The notes beneath the pieces are model-generated. The model searched no databases. It was not told the DNA's origin and saw only the letters and a program-made list of their open reading frames with translations. This document shows positions 1-11,271 of a stretch of 64,000 nucleotides of DNA, one piece after another. Within the stretch, counting starts at the first letter, position 1. Every line of letters begins with the position of its first letter. The position numbers were made by a program, and so were the translations under genes. This DNA comes from Cercis canadensis (lineage: Eukaryota > Streptophyta > Magnoliopsida > Fabales > Fabaceae). The stretch is taken from assembly GCA_003255065.1 (NCBI GenBank), contig QAOA01006081.1, forward strand, positions 374,201 to 438,200. The letters are read 5' to 3'.

Positions 1-648
1 TAGAAAGAGCGAATTCATTGATATGCACGTACGTAGGGTAACTGATTGGGTTTGCGTCAATTGATAGGGCACTATTTGGAGAATTCTAGTTGAAGTTTGG
101 TTTTGTCTGATTGTCAGACGTCACACAAGTTCTTCACAAAAAAGGAGAAGGCATAATAACACAAATAAAGAAAGCAGAGAATGAGGGTGAAGACAAATAA
201 CACACACAAATGAAATGAAATAGGGAAGATTTTGATTGAAATACCCTATCTTACCCTCTTCTCTTCTAGTAAGTGACTAGTGACTGTACATTCACATATC
301 AATGGCCTTCACGTGAAAAGGACAAAGCAATCCCCAATGATGCTCTTAATTAATGAATGAATTGCTCTATATCTCTTTTTTAGCTGACTCATTTCTTTGT
401 GTATATGACTCTATTATATATGATTTTCCCAAAGACTCCAATTCTGCTGCCTTTTTAGCTTGTTTTCTTCGCCTCTTCCTCGCCTTTCCTATCCATAAAT
501 AAATAAATAGCTTAGTTCAGCTGCTTAATTTATGTTCTTTCATCCAATTAATCCATTATATATAGATATATCTTCTGCTCTACGTATGTACTAGGCACAA
601 ACGCAGAACGCAAGCACACAGAGAAACAGAGAGAGGTGAGATAAGAGA
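1..648 (+). promoter_or_regulatory. Upstream region of the putative small peptide gene
   Basis: No long reading frame is visible here. A TATA-like stretch lies at about 556-570, followed about 30 bp downstream by purine-rich, leader-like sequence running to the ATG at 649. The rest is AT-rich non-coding DNA. Promoter function is inferred only from the TATA-like sequence and its spacing. Confidence 0.3.
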
Positions 649-997
649 ATGGGCAACAAGAGCTGGTTACAGGGTTGCACGATGGCTTTGTTTACGAGCA
701 CGGTATCCCAATAATTCAATTCGTATCCTATCCAATCCACATTTCTCTCTCTCTCTCTTTCTTTCATTCATTACAATTTACAAATACTATAGTATAGACT
801 ATAGAATAGATCCATTCCATTTCATTTCCATCCTCGATTTCTTGCTATTAATTAACAATTGGTTGCTGCGTTACTTGCAGGAGGCACTGGACTTGTACAG
901 TACAGCCCTTGGTTGCAAGAGAAACCAATCTAGAACATTACAAGAAAGAAAGGAAAAATATTATTATCATATTTCATATACTATTATTAATGAATAA
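649..997 (+). CDS. Putative small two-exon peptide (56 aa), unrecognised
   Basis: A possible two-exon gene. Exon 1 is 649-702 and exon 2 is 881-997, with a GT donor at 703 and a TTGCAG acceptor ending at 880; both sites preserve the frame. The predicted 56-residue peptide begins MGNKSWLQGC and ends in a Lys/Arg/Tyr-rich tail (RTLQERKEKYYYH). It has no signal peptide or membrane segment, and I recognise no family. A TATA-like sequence about 90 bp upstream and a leader-like region support transcription. The second residue is Gly, so N-myristoylation is conceivable but not shown. It could equally be a short frame in a non-coding transcript. Confidence 0.3.
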
Positions 998-1658
998 ATA
1001 TATATATGCATACATAGCATTTAGGCTTAGCAGGCCCTGATTCATTCGTTTTCGATCACAAATTCACAAGTTGCAAACTTTGAAAGCAACTCCACTCCAT
1101 TCCACTTCCACTAGTTTCATTTTAGTGCCATATGTCTCAGTCACATAGACATATACGCTAGTACTAATGCTGGCACCGGCGGCACCACATTTCCATTTCA
1201 ACACAGACCACTCCCAACTCCACATTTATAACTGAACCTAACCTAACAACTCCACCCCTCATTCTCAATGTCATCATCGCAAATCTAGTTGTCATCAACA
1301 TTAGACGTTCAACATTGACAGGACACAAGAAGAAACAAATTGACGAGAGCAAACAAAAGTAAACACTTATTATTAACCGGAGAGTTGGATATTACAAAAT
1401 TTTTAATTAATTAATTTCTAGGCACACAAGACAGGAAGGACAGATTTCCAGACACACTAATATAGCCCGGCCCACGTCTCCAGTCCAACCAAATTTAGCA
1501 CCAGATAAAAAATCATCAATGGATGGCAATAGGAAGGAAAGAACAAGGTAAAAAAAAGGAATGGGAAAAAAAATAAAATTATGTATGTATCTATAATAAT
1601 GAAAAAAGATAAAATAAAGGAGAAACTCAATATTGCTTTGGTTGAAGCCTTGAATGAA
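998..1658. other. Intergenic region and likely 3' UTR of the PP2C gene
   Basis: No supported gene. The right part, nearest the PP2C stop codon, probably holds that gene's minus-strand 3' UTR. The left part may hold the 3' end of the small gene before it. Only short, low-complexity frames occur here. Confidence 0.4.
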
Positions 1659-4600
1659 TCATTTCCGTCTTCTGATGCTCATCCCATCGGCAGCCTTGTC
1701 TTGTTTGCCAGGAACAAATCTGGGCAGATTCAATAATGTGTTTACGCGAGATACTCCTTCAAGAGCTGACCATTCCTTTTCTGACTCAGCATCTATCTCC
1801 TCCACCACCACCTCCTCCTCTGACACTTGCTCATTGTTTTCTTCCTTACTTGCCCGGCAAGTCCCTGACCTTTCCAGGAGGCTTGGTCCAGAAGGATCTT
1901 CCCCAACACTACTAGTGTTCACTTGCTTCACTGAACTAGGTTGATCTTTGGACTTGATGTGGGAAGCGCTACATAATTTATGCGAGTCTGAGTCAAGGAA
2001 TAAGCAAACCACAGCACAATCATCCACTTTGGAAGTTGGGTATTTATATCTCCAAGCTCGAACTGCTGACTCAACCAGTGCTCGAGCTGCCGAGGATCGT
2101 CCCGCAGCTGCTCCTATAATGTCTACCACCTCTTTATTTGACAGCACATCCCAAATCTGCCAGAAACAAAAGTATCAGCAGACTTGAGATGAAAATAACT
2201 AGGCAAAAGAAAATGCATCAAGCGAAATCCATTCAAATAGGCAAGTGCAATAACAGGTTGGTCCCCTACCCCATCTGTTGCCAACACAATAAATTCGTCC
2301 TTCTCACTGAGGCGACGGTAGGATATCTCTGGAACAGATATCAGACCAAAATCTTTGAGACAAAAATCTCCAAAAGCCCGGGCCATGGCAAGGCCAGGGG
2401 AGTCATAGTTTGGCAACCAGACTCGGGCAACCTCAGGTTCATCCTGAAGAGCAAAAACACGCCCTTTACATTTGCGGATTCTCTCTGCTTCCGCTGTAAG
2501 GAGAAAGGAATTAAACCAAGCTTTACTAAACAAATACATGGAATAAACATATTAAGTCTGACCATAAGAAACAAACAAGCATCAAGCACACTAAAATTAA
2601 CCACTGAAATTTTCTGGACCATTAAGACAATAGACTGACGATATATACCCACAAATTACTGACCATGAGTATACCCCCACAATTTACAATTGTCAACAGA
2701 TATTTGACAGAAGTGCCTATTGGGAGATTTCCCAAAAATTAAGCATTTGATTTCCAAAATTACAAGTTCAGATGGTAGTTCACCAGATGGCCAAAGTTGA
2801 AGGGGCTAAATGCATTTTGCCCTTCACAATCATATAGCATGTACACCAAAGCTCTCCTACTAAACTTAGTATGTCATGACATTTTGTGTGTCTACTAATA
2901 TGCCTATTATCACACCTCACACGATAAAAAAACATATTCAAATTATTATATAAGAAAATTTTGGCAACACAAGCTTCTAAAGCTTATTAGCCACAGTTTA
3001 ATTCTTCTTACTGGATGGACATGCCACTGACCTTTCTTATCATAAACCACTTCCAATCCAGACTTACTGTTCTAATGGATCACAAAAGAAGAACTATATA
3101 GAAAATCAAATAAAATAAACAAATTCCGGATATCACAAGGGTATTATTGGCTCTGAAAGAATGGGCAGATAAGCATATCACTTTCAGAACCTAGAAGACT
3201 AGAAGCTTCACACGACTATAATGATTGATTCACCAGATGAAACTTCTATAGGGGGATACACTCATTATTCAGAATAGAACTAGGGATGTGCATAACTGTC
3301 TGAACGCATATACATGTTTGTGCGTGACAGATCTTTCTAGGAAAACCTGGCCTAATTGCATTTTCAAATACCATTTTGTCATTCTAGGAAAGATAGAGAT
3401 AACTTCATAAAAATTAGGACATCTTTCAATCAAACTATATTCTTAACAGTACTTATGTAGAAGAGATTTTTCCCTTTTTCTCCTCTGATTCATATACTTC
3501 TGGTAGGCTCAATAAGAGCCAGTAAGAATATGCAAGCATTTGAAATTAATGAGAAAAATTATAATATTTTAAGATGCTCACAAATCTCATGCCAGTGTAA
3601 AGAAAATTAGACAAGAACTTCTCAAAAAGAGAGACAGACCTGGAAGATTGGGTTTTAGATCAACAGTTAACTGGACTGCAACAAGAGAATCATCTTTGTC
3701 TCTCATACCCAGCACAGCTCTAGAGTCGCCAACATTTCCAATGACAAGATCCCGGCCCTATTATGAAAGCCAAACTATTCATGATTAGAAATAATTTATG
3801 TTTATCACAACTCCAAGAAGAATAACATACATAACACAATTATTCCATATATATAACCAATATTCTTATGGTTAACAAGCCTAAAACCTGCTTAACCAGA
3901 GTTACTGCTGTTGTCCCACTGCAAAAGCAATCAATACTTGGGTGCATCTTCAGTTCCCTGTCCATGACTTTGAATGCCTTCAAAAATGACTCTTTAAGTG
4001 TCTGAAAGATCTCAGGGTGTTTTTCTGTTTCCTCAGCATCAATGGATGCCCTGGATTCATCATCAGCAGATGCAAAGGTGGCCTCTTCCAAATTCATGCT
4101 TCCTGCAGTATTAATGCTAATCTCTTTGAGGACTTCCTCCCCGGATGCATTAAGCTCCCAATTTGCACTCAGTTTGAGAGGAAGAGAATCCCTCACTTTT
4201 TTGGCAACCATATGACCAAATGGACCATGGCCATCAAAAACTCCACAAAAGACTGTATCTTTTCTGGAACAAAAATTCTGCAATGCAGAAAAAACAGAAT
4301 AAGTGAAAACAATATTTAACAAACAATTAATAGCAAAATCAAATTAAAAGCATCCATTATTGCTATTGATCCAAATTTGATAATGACACCAAGGGATATA
4401 ACATGGCATACAGGAACTCCCCCCACCAAAAGAAAAAAAGACAGTAGTGTAAAATACAAAGAAAGTTAAAGGCCAAAATACAAAAATGCAGACAGTCTCA
4501 CATCAGAAAAGATACCAAAATGGGCTTCAAAACTGCATTTATGTGACTCTTTTGGGGGTGGGGAGAGAGGAGGTAACAGCATTTGCTACAACAGTGAGCC

Positions 4601-5412
4601 CGGGAGGAAGAAGTAGGACATTTGAGGAATTTATCCATCTACTATTTATTTTGACAAGTGATTGCAGTAGAACAAATTGCATCCTTAATGTGCATAACTA
4701 GACCTGATGATTGTCATAGCAAGATGTTTAAAGGTCAATATATACCATCTACAATAAACCATATTGACAAAGAAAGGGATATGCCATCTGATTAAGACAT
4801 ATAAAAGCAAACTCAGCAGAGCGCAGGAAATGCAAGATAATAATCACTCTAAAATTTAGATAAGCGTAAATACAAAGCTTCTAGTTTGCTTTTTATTGGA
4901 AAATTTCAATTCTATGAAAATGAAGATGAAGCAAATCACTTGCTACCAAGGCATGGTTCATGGCGTCAACAGCGAACTAGAAGAGATCGGCAAGCCAACT
5001 AAATATAGGATAGTATCAGAACACAGTAGAAAAATTGTTGCAAAGGTTATTAACTAAACAACATAAATAATATTCAATCTATTGTATTGCCTAAAATCAA
5101 CTAATATAAATGGAAACACCATCTCCACCAAGATAATGCGCAACATGTGAAAATGAGGAAAGATCTAACCTCCCAAACGATCATGGCATCTTGATTTGTC
5201 CCTTTCTTGCCTTGTTGTGTAAACAAGGACGCAACTTCACTAGACCCATTCAGGAACATCCTCCCTGGAATTCTATGGAGGGGTTCATCCCTCCAATACT
5301 CAAAGGAAGAACTTCGTGATCCCGGCCTTTTTCTTGAGTTCTTCCTTTTCCTGATACCCGAGGGTGAAGTGGGAAATGGGCTCCTGCTTTCCGAGGAGAA
5401 GCAGGACCCCAT
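1659..5412 (-). CDS. Protein phosphatase 2C (PPM family), clade E-like
   Basis: A metal-dependent Ser/Thr phosphatase of 490 aa in five exons: 5170-5412, 3888-4277, 3640-3757, 2270-2493 and 1659-2156. All introns are GT-AG and the frame holds throughout. PP2C motifs appear in order: GTNQDAM (71-77), DGHG (96-99, metal binding), GNVGDSRA (218-225), MARAFGDF, LATDGIWD (about 321-328) and VDDCAVVC (369-376). The N-terminus MGSCFSS has Gly2 and Cys4, as in myristoylated and palmitoylated PP2Cs, so plasma-membrane attachment is likely. The last 110 residues are acidic, variable and non-catalytic. Length and N-terminus fit the clade E phosphatases related to Arabidopsis PP2C6 and PP2C52. The clade placement is from memory; the PP2C call is secure. 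Confidence 0.93.
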
Positions 5413-6463
5413 TCTGAGGGCCCTGAGAATGCTAAGAATGCACTCCAGACCAGCTAAGCAACCAAACCCCCTATTTTCTGTTGACGGATCCGTCAGAAAT
5501 TTTCGGGAAAACCCTTTAAATTCTTACAGATACAAGTTGTATGTGGGAGTGGAGATGAGATAGTCACCACTGGTTCAACCCAGAATCTATCCGAGGAAGG
5601 CCTTTTGCAGGCTCTCTTAAATTACAACTTGTTGCTTACCTCTCCAAATCCAATGCCTAAATATCAGATTAATCCACAATCGGAGCCTTTACAGCTCCCG
5701 GTAGCCAAAATACAGAATTGATTAAGAACCGAATTCCGTAAGATAACCTCCAATTTACCAGTCAAAGAACAGTTAGGTACTTTCGTAAATTCTTTTATGG
5801 ACTTTGCGGATGAAGCACCAAGTATAAGAATTTGCAGTTGCTTTTACCTCCTTTTCGTTTCGCTAAAAGACACATTGGCATAAAGTGAAGATCGGCGTAA
5901 TCTATTACCGTTGCCAGCGTTTCAAAAAATTAGCATGCAATAAGTCTCCCTCTCCCAAAACAAAAATAAAAATGCCTTCAACAGTCGCAAACCCAAAACA
6001 CTTAGATCTTAAAACCGGTTCTTCCGTAGATCGAGCTTGAATTGATTATAGCTGAAAAAGGAAAAAGCGTCCAAGAGTTGTAGAATCCAACAATATCAAG
6101 GAATGTGCCAATCTGTGAGGAAAACAACAGAAAACTGGAAATAAAACTAGTATGAAATATCAGTTTGTTCAATAGAAGGAAAGGAATGGGTAGGGTAGAG
6201 AAAGATTCAGACAAAGCAAGTGGAGAGACAAGTTATAGAGAGAGGAAAAGGCAGAGTGCGGAAATGGAAGCGGACAAGTCCAATTAGAGAAATAATCACA
6301 ACCACCAACGAGAAAAAGATCGCCAAAAACCCGCTCTTAGAGAAACAGAGAAACAGACAAAGCAATTTTTGGAGAAAGAAAGGCTATTGGACAAGAGATT
6401 TCACAAGCTCTCAGACCCCGTCTGTCCCTTTCGGAATTAATAAAATATATATATATATATTAG
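5413..6463 (-). promoter_or_regulatory. 5' leader and promoter region of the PP2C gene
   Basis: No coding frame is supported. On the minus strand an AT-rich TATA-like run lies at about 6440-6462, followed by polypyrimidine/purine sequence typical of a leader. The distance to the ATG at 5412 suggests a long 5' UTR, possibly with an intron, but the splice sites cannot be fixed by eye. A MITE copy (6464-6678) abuts the TATA-like run. Confidence 0.35.
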
Positions 6464-6678
6464 CGGGATTCTATGCTATTACGAAAGTATGGTATATTAT
6501 ACTGACGTAACAAGTATATATAATTTTTATATTTTATTATATATAAAATATAATTTATTTAATTTTTTAAATAAATTTAAAAATAGTTAATTTGTACACA
6601 TGTATATCATTTATTTATTAATTTTTTGTATATAATATAACATACTACATAAATATTAAAAATATCTAAGAAACTTCT
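6464..6678 (+). mobile_element. MITE, copy 1 (about 215 bp, diverged)
   Basis: This is the same family as the copies at 7347, 7741, 23488 and 46956. The left end reads CGGGATTCTATG and the right end AAGAAACTTCT, with the shared AT-rich core between. No clear target duplication remains, so it is an older or decayed copy. It lies directly upstream of the PP2C promoter region. Confidence 0.7.
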
Positions 6679-7337
6679 TAATTTTTATAGTTTTAACAAC
6701 AGATTAAGTCTTAAATGGGAGGATATTATCCATAATCAACAAAAAAAAAACAAGGTTGGTGGGGGTGGCTCTGATCTCATCTCATCATGTCTCCACCTTC
6801 CATCTCTTACTCTGAATTTACTATTTTATATATTTCCAAAAGCAATTGGTCTTTATTAAGTTTATCTGTTTAATTTTCACTGCAACTTTTTTTTCTGATT
6901 GAAAATAAATCTTTCATTTAATTCCTGCATTTTTTCTTTTACATTTTCCATCCTCTATAATTTTAAAAATTGTCATTAAGTTATTAAAAATATTAAACCA
7001 ACTGTTCTACTTGTATTCTGCTACTACCATTTTTGAGTTTTTGAGTTCAAATGACAATTGTAAATTTTTTTTCTCATAAATACGATAGAGGATGAATGAA
7101 TTTATTATCCGTGTCTTATATTTTCTCATAAATGTGAACTGCAATTAAATCATAATTATTTAAAAAAATTTCAAGTGTATCAAACTAAAGTTGTGAAAAA
7201 TGATAGATTACTTGTTTATGTAACCTCTAATGAATTAAAAAATAATAAGTTAATATTTTAGAACAAAAATAAATCAATTTGATGATCTTGTTTTGATCTT
7301 CAACATAGTTTGAATAACACAAAAGTGAAATATATAT
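6679..7337. other. AT-rich intergenic DNA
   Basis: Nothing coding is visible. It contains A-tracts and AT-rich sequence between MITE copies 1 and 2. Confidence 0.5.
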
Positions 7338-7346
7338 ATAATTTAT

Positions 7347-7558
7347 GGAGGTTTCTTAGATACTTTTAGTATTTATGTAGTATGTCATACTACATAGAAA
7401 TAACCAATAAATGAATGACATGTGTACAAATTAACTATTTTTAAGTTTGTTTAAAAAATTAAATAAATTATATTTTATATATAATAAAATATGAAAATTA
7501 TGTATGTTTGACACGTCAGTGTAGTATGACATACTTACGTAGTATCATAGAATCCCCA
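7347..7558 (-). mobile_element. MITE, copy 2 (212 bp) with 9-bp target duplication
   Basis: The element begins GGAGGTTTCTTAGATAC and ends GTATCATAGAATCCCCA. It is flanked by perfect 9-bp direct repeats, ATAATTTAT, at 7338-7346 and 7559-7567. A 9-bp target duplication is characteristic of Mutator-like elements. The ends are imperfect inverted repeats of each other. It has no coding capacity. Its orientation is opposite to that of copies 1 and 3. Confidence 0.85.
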
Positions 7559-7740
7559 ATAATTTATATGTAAAAAAAATAAAACTTTTTCGTAGAAAGT
7601 TAATTTTTTAATTAAAAAGATAGTAGTTGAAGCGTTTAAACATGAGATATCATTTTTTTATGAATTAAAAATTTAAGAATCAACAAATAAAGACATAGCT
7701 CATAAAGATATAATTCTTGTGGAAAATAACTTTAAATTTA

Positions 7741-7952
7741 CGGAGATTCTATGATACTACGTAAGTATGTCATACTACACTGACGTGGCAAGCATACATA
7801 ATTTTCATATTTTATTATATATAAAATATAATTTATTTAATTTTTTAAACAAACTTAAAAATAGTTAATTTGTACACATGTCATTCATTTATTGGTTATT
7901 TCTATGTAGTATGACATACTACATAAATACTAAAAGTATCTAAGAAACCTCC
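7741..7952 (+). mobile_element. MITE, copy 3 (212 bp) with 9-bp target duplication
   Basis: The element begins CGGAGATTCTATGATAC and ends GTATCTAAGAAACCTCC. It is flanked by perfect 9-bp direct repeats, TTAAATTTA, at 7732-7740 and 7953-7961. It is nearly identical to the reverse complement of copy 2, which lies 182 bp away, so the two form an inverted pair. No coding capacity. Confidence 0.87.
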
Positions 7953-7961
7953 TTAAATTTA

Positions 7962-10900
7962 TTGTGGTGTATGTACTTATGTTTAAATAAATTATTGAGT
8001 TAATTAACCATTTATGCTAGCTTACTTATTTATTCATTTTTTTGCTAATTCGTCATCTTTTTTTCGTTGACAGGTTTTTAGCTGTTAGAGTTTTGTCTTT
8101 TTTCTTAGAATGCCTAAGTAATGCTTAAATTTTTGTTAGTTAATTTTTATTAGTTTGGACAACATAGGTCATCCTATTTAGTATTCACTCACTGTTATGG
8201 TATTCATTTAAGAAGGCAACTCACCTCAAAAAAGATAAAAAATAATAAGGCAACTTATTTGATCAAATAAACTGACCAAATATGTTAATCTCAAAAAGAA
8301 AAATATCAATAAATACCTTATCAAAAAGACAAAAAAAAAAAAAGGGATAGATAGAGAGGAATAAAGAGAGTTAATGATCAAATATTCATATAATATACTC
8401 TCTTCTTTTTACATAAAAGGGCAATGTGTTAAAAAAAAAAGAAAGAAAGTGCATAGTAAATATTTCATCAAGTAGGGGGGGATTTCGAATAGGAAATTTG
8501 TTGAAAGATGCATTAACTATAAAGAAGTTGACAATCAAGAAAAGTGAATAAGAAAAATTGATGTTGATTATTTACCTATATAGTTAAGGACACGCAATTG
8601 AAGTTATTGTTAGTAAATATTGTTCAAGGAATGCTAAAGGGCCCCAACAACTCCATCATCTTTTATAATATTGATTTTGACAATGAACACGTGTAGCGTA
8701 CCTTCATGCTATTTCCTGTTTGCATTTTATAAAATATTTAGAGTAAATTACATAAACTTCTTTTAAGAATTGATAAAATATTGTAAATTAATTTTTATTT
8801 TATTTTAAATAAAAACCATAAAATATTGTTTCATAGGTTATAAATTCCTCCATTCTCAGCCACACATATCCATAAACTTTCTTGAGTGGGGCCAGTTTAT
8901 ACATATAAAATTATTTCTATGATAATTTTTTTTAAGATATTTATTAATCATTGTCACATTTAAAATTATTGTGATTGTATCTATTCAAAAAAATTTCTTA
9001 CATATGTGTTCTCTAGTATTTTCATGATCAAAACTAAAAAGATAATATATTGTCTTTTTAATTTTTTAGTGATTAATAATTACTATAAAAGAAATTATAA
9101 ATCTTTTATCGGGGGAATGGGTAATTTTCTAATACCCTGATTAAAGAAATTTAATTGATTAGTGAGGGCAATTGCCCCGCAAGGTTGAATATAGATCCAC
9201 CTCTGTCTATTATTGTTTAATTTTTAATATAACATAAATCTCTCTTAAAATTTATATATAAAAAAAAAAAAGGTAAAAATCTACTTAAGAGAGGTAGGTT
9301 TATGTACTAAAATCATGTCAATCTCGGACAATCCAAAGGTGGAAGTGAAGACTCAAGTAAAAAACTCCTCTAATATAATAATTAATAATTAATAACGTTA
9401 ATTCATTATGATGTTGGGGTTGTGAATTGTGAAGCATGAAATATCAAGTGCGAATTAAGTGGAGAGGGAAGTGTGACAAACTGAGATGACACGCAGCAGA
9501 ATTAATAAAAGCAATGCAGATGTGAAGTGTCAAGTGAAGGATTGGTGATTGGTGATTGGTGAAATGCGAATGGCATTGCCTGGCGAGGTTGATTTAAGTT
9601 TTGGACAGACAGAATCGGATTGGTTCTTTGGAAAAATTAATGGTAGTGGGCCCACCCTGCACTATAGTCCTCACCTGGACCTCAACTGAGCCCAGAAGCG
9701 AAGGATAGAGAGTTATAACTTAGACCCATCCCACATCCACTTCCCTACGACACTCTTCTCTTCTCTTCTCTTACCATTTAATTACCTCAACCACTTTTAC
9801 AAAATATTTTAACTTTAACTCACCATCAATTCCTCATTAACTCAAATAACATCTTTGCCCTTTGTTGCCTCTAACTCTAACACTAGTTTGTTAAATGTTA
9901 CATACTTGTTAGTGTGACATAGCAAGAAAAATGGTAATTATATACTTGGTGTAAAAATATAAAAATTTCAATCATATTAAGAAATTAAAATAAATTCAAT
10001 GTGAATCCAATTAAAAATATATATAATTGTATAAGCGTGCGTGCCAACAATAATGCTCGCATAACAAACCCTTCTCTTCGTCACAAAAATGGATGATGTT
10101 TTTGCTTTTGAGCAAAGCGAACAAAATCTAATACATATATGTCCACAATTAATAATTATTAATTTGTATGAACTCGACACGACACGACACATGAAATGTT
10201 GCTTTGACAATGACTTGTGAACACGTGGAGATAGCTACCACCACATGTAGTTCTATATATGTCTACGTGCGTAATTGGCTTTGACCAAAGTGTGGTCTCA
10301 CCAGCAACAGTACCCTTCTATCTTGTAGACCCTTCCAAATTGCAATTCCAGGTGTAAACTCATTAATAATAAATATCCTCATTTTCTTACAACTGTTTCT
10401 CCTTTCGGAATTAATGTTATAGTTGAAATACTATACTGTATGCAAAATTGTTAGCGTTGATTTATGGGAGATTTAAAAAAAAAAAAAAAATCTGTTTAAC
10501 AACAAAAACCAGCAGCATAAAAATCAGTGACTACTGTATACTTTCATTAGTCTTTTTTTTTTTTTTTTTCCTTTCCAATAATTCTCCTTGTTATATCTCC
10601 AAAATACATTTCTGGGCCTTCGGCTAAGATCAAGTATCAAATCCATCTCCAAAAGACAAGGTGTCTCTTACTACATTAAACATATACACCTTTGTCTCAT
10701 CCTTGGGCAGTAGTCCACACTAACAAAACATTGGAGCCTCTAGTTATTCAGATAATTTTTTTTCCTCAAATAATGATAATTATGTGCTTAACATCATGAC
10801 TAGACATACAACAATTTGACATAACAAGAATGAATTATAAGGCAGTCGCGATTAAACTGTTTACATAACTCCATTTCTTTTCCTAAGCATTCCACAGAAT

Positions 10901-11271
10901 CAGTGCAACTGCAACTCTGACGATGAGTACAAGCTAGCTCACATGACATCCAGAATAAGACTTGATAATAATATTTGATACTTCCATGACATCATTATCT
11001 CCTCCATAATGCATATTATACCAACCGTACCCAACCCAACACCCTTACCATCACCCCCTATCTTTTAAAGCCAAAACAAGATAACAAAAGATAAACATGA
11101 GAAAGGAAAAATTAGGAAAAGAAACAGAGACCAGACCCAAGTCCACTTTCCACGGAGACAAAAGGAAAAGGAAAAAAGGCCTAACTTATAATAATTGAAC
11201 TGTGGTCTCTGAGGCATAAAAGCAGAGTTTGTCGATATACAAGAAAACATGATTACTATCTCTGAAACATA
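7962..11271. other. Intergenic region; right end is likely the PYRR 3' UTR
   Basis: No gene is supported over 3.3 kb. It is AT-rich with several A/T homopolymers (8330-8345, 10476-10490, 10552-10570) and a small tandem repeat of ATTGGTG at 9541-9562. The last few hundred bases before 11272 probably hold the minus-strand 3' UTR of PYRR. A weak frame at 9977-10210 has no recognisable content. Confidence 0.45.

Noticed and set aside
2138..2638. Plus-strand 166-residue frame
   Set aside because: It lies antisense to PP2C exon 4 and intron 3. Codon content mirrors the real gene and no domain is recognisable.
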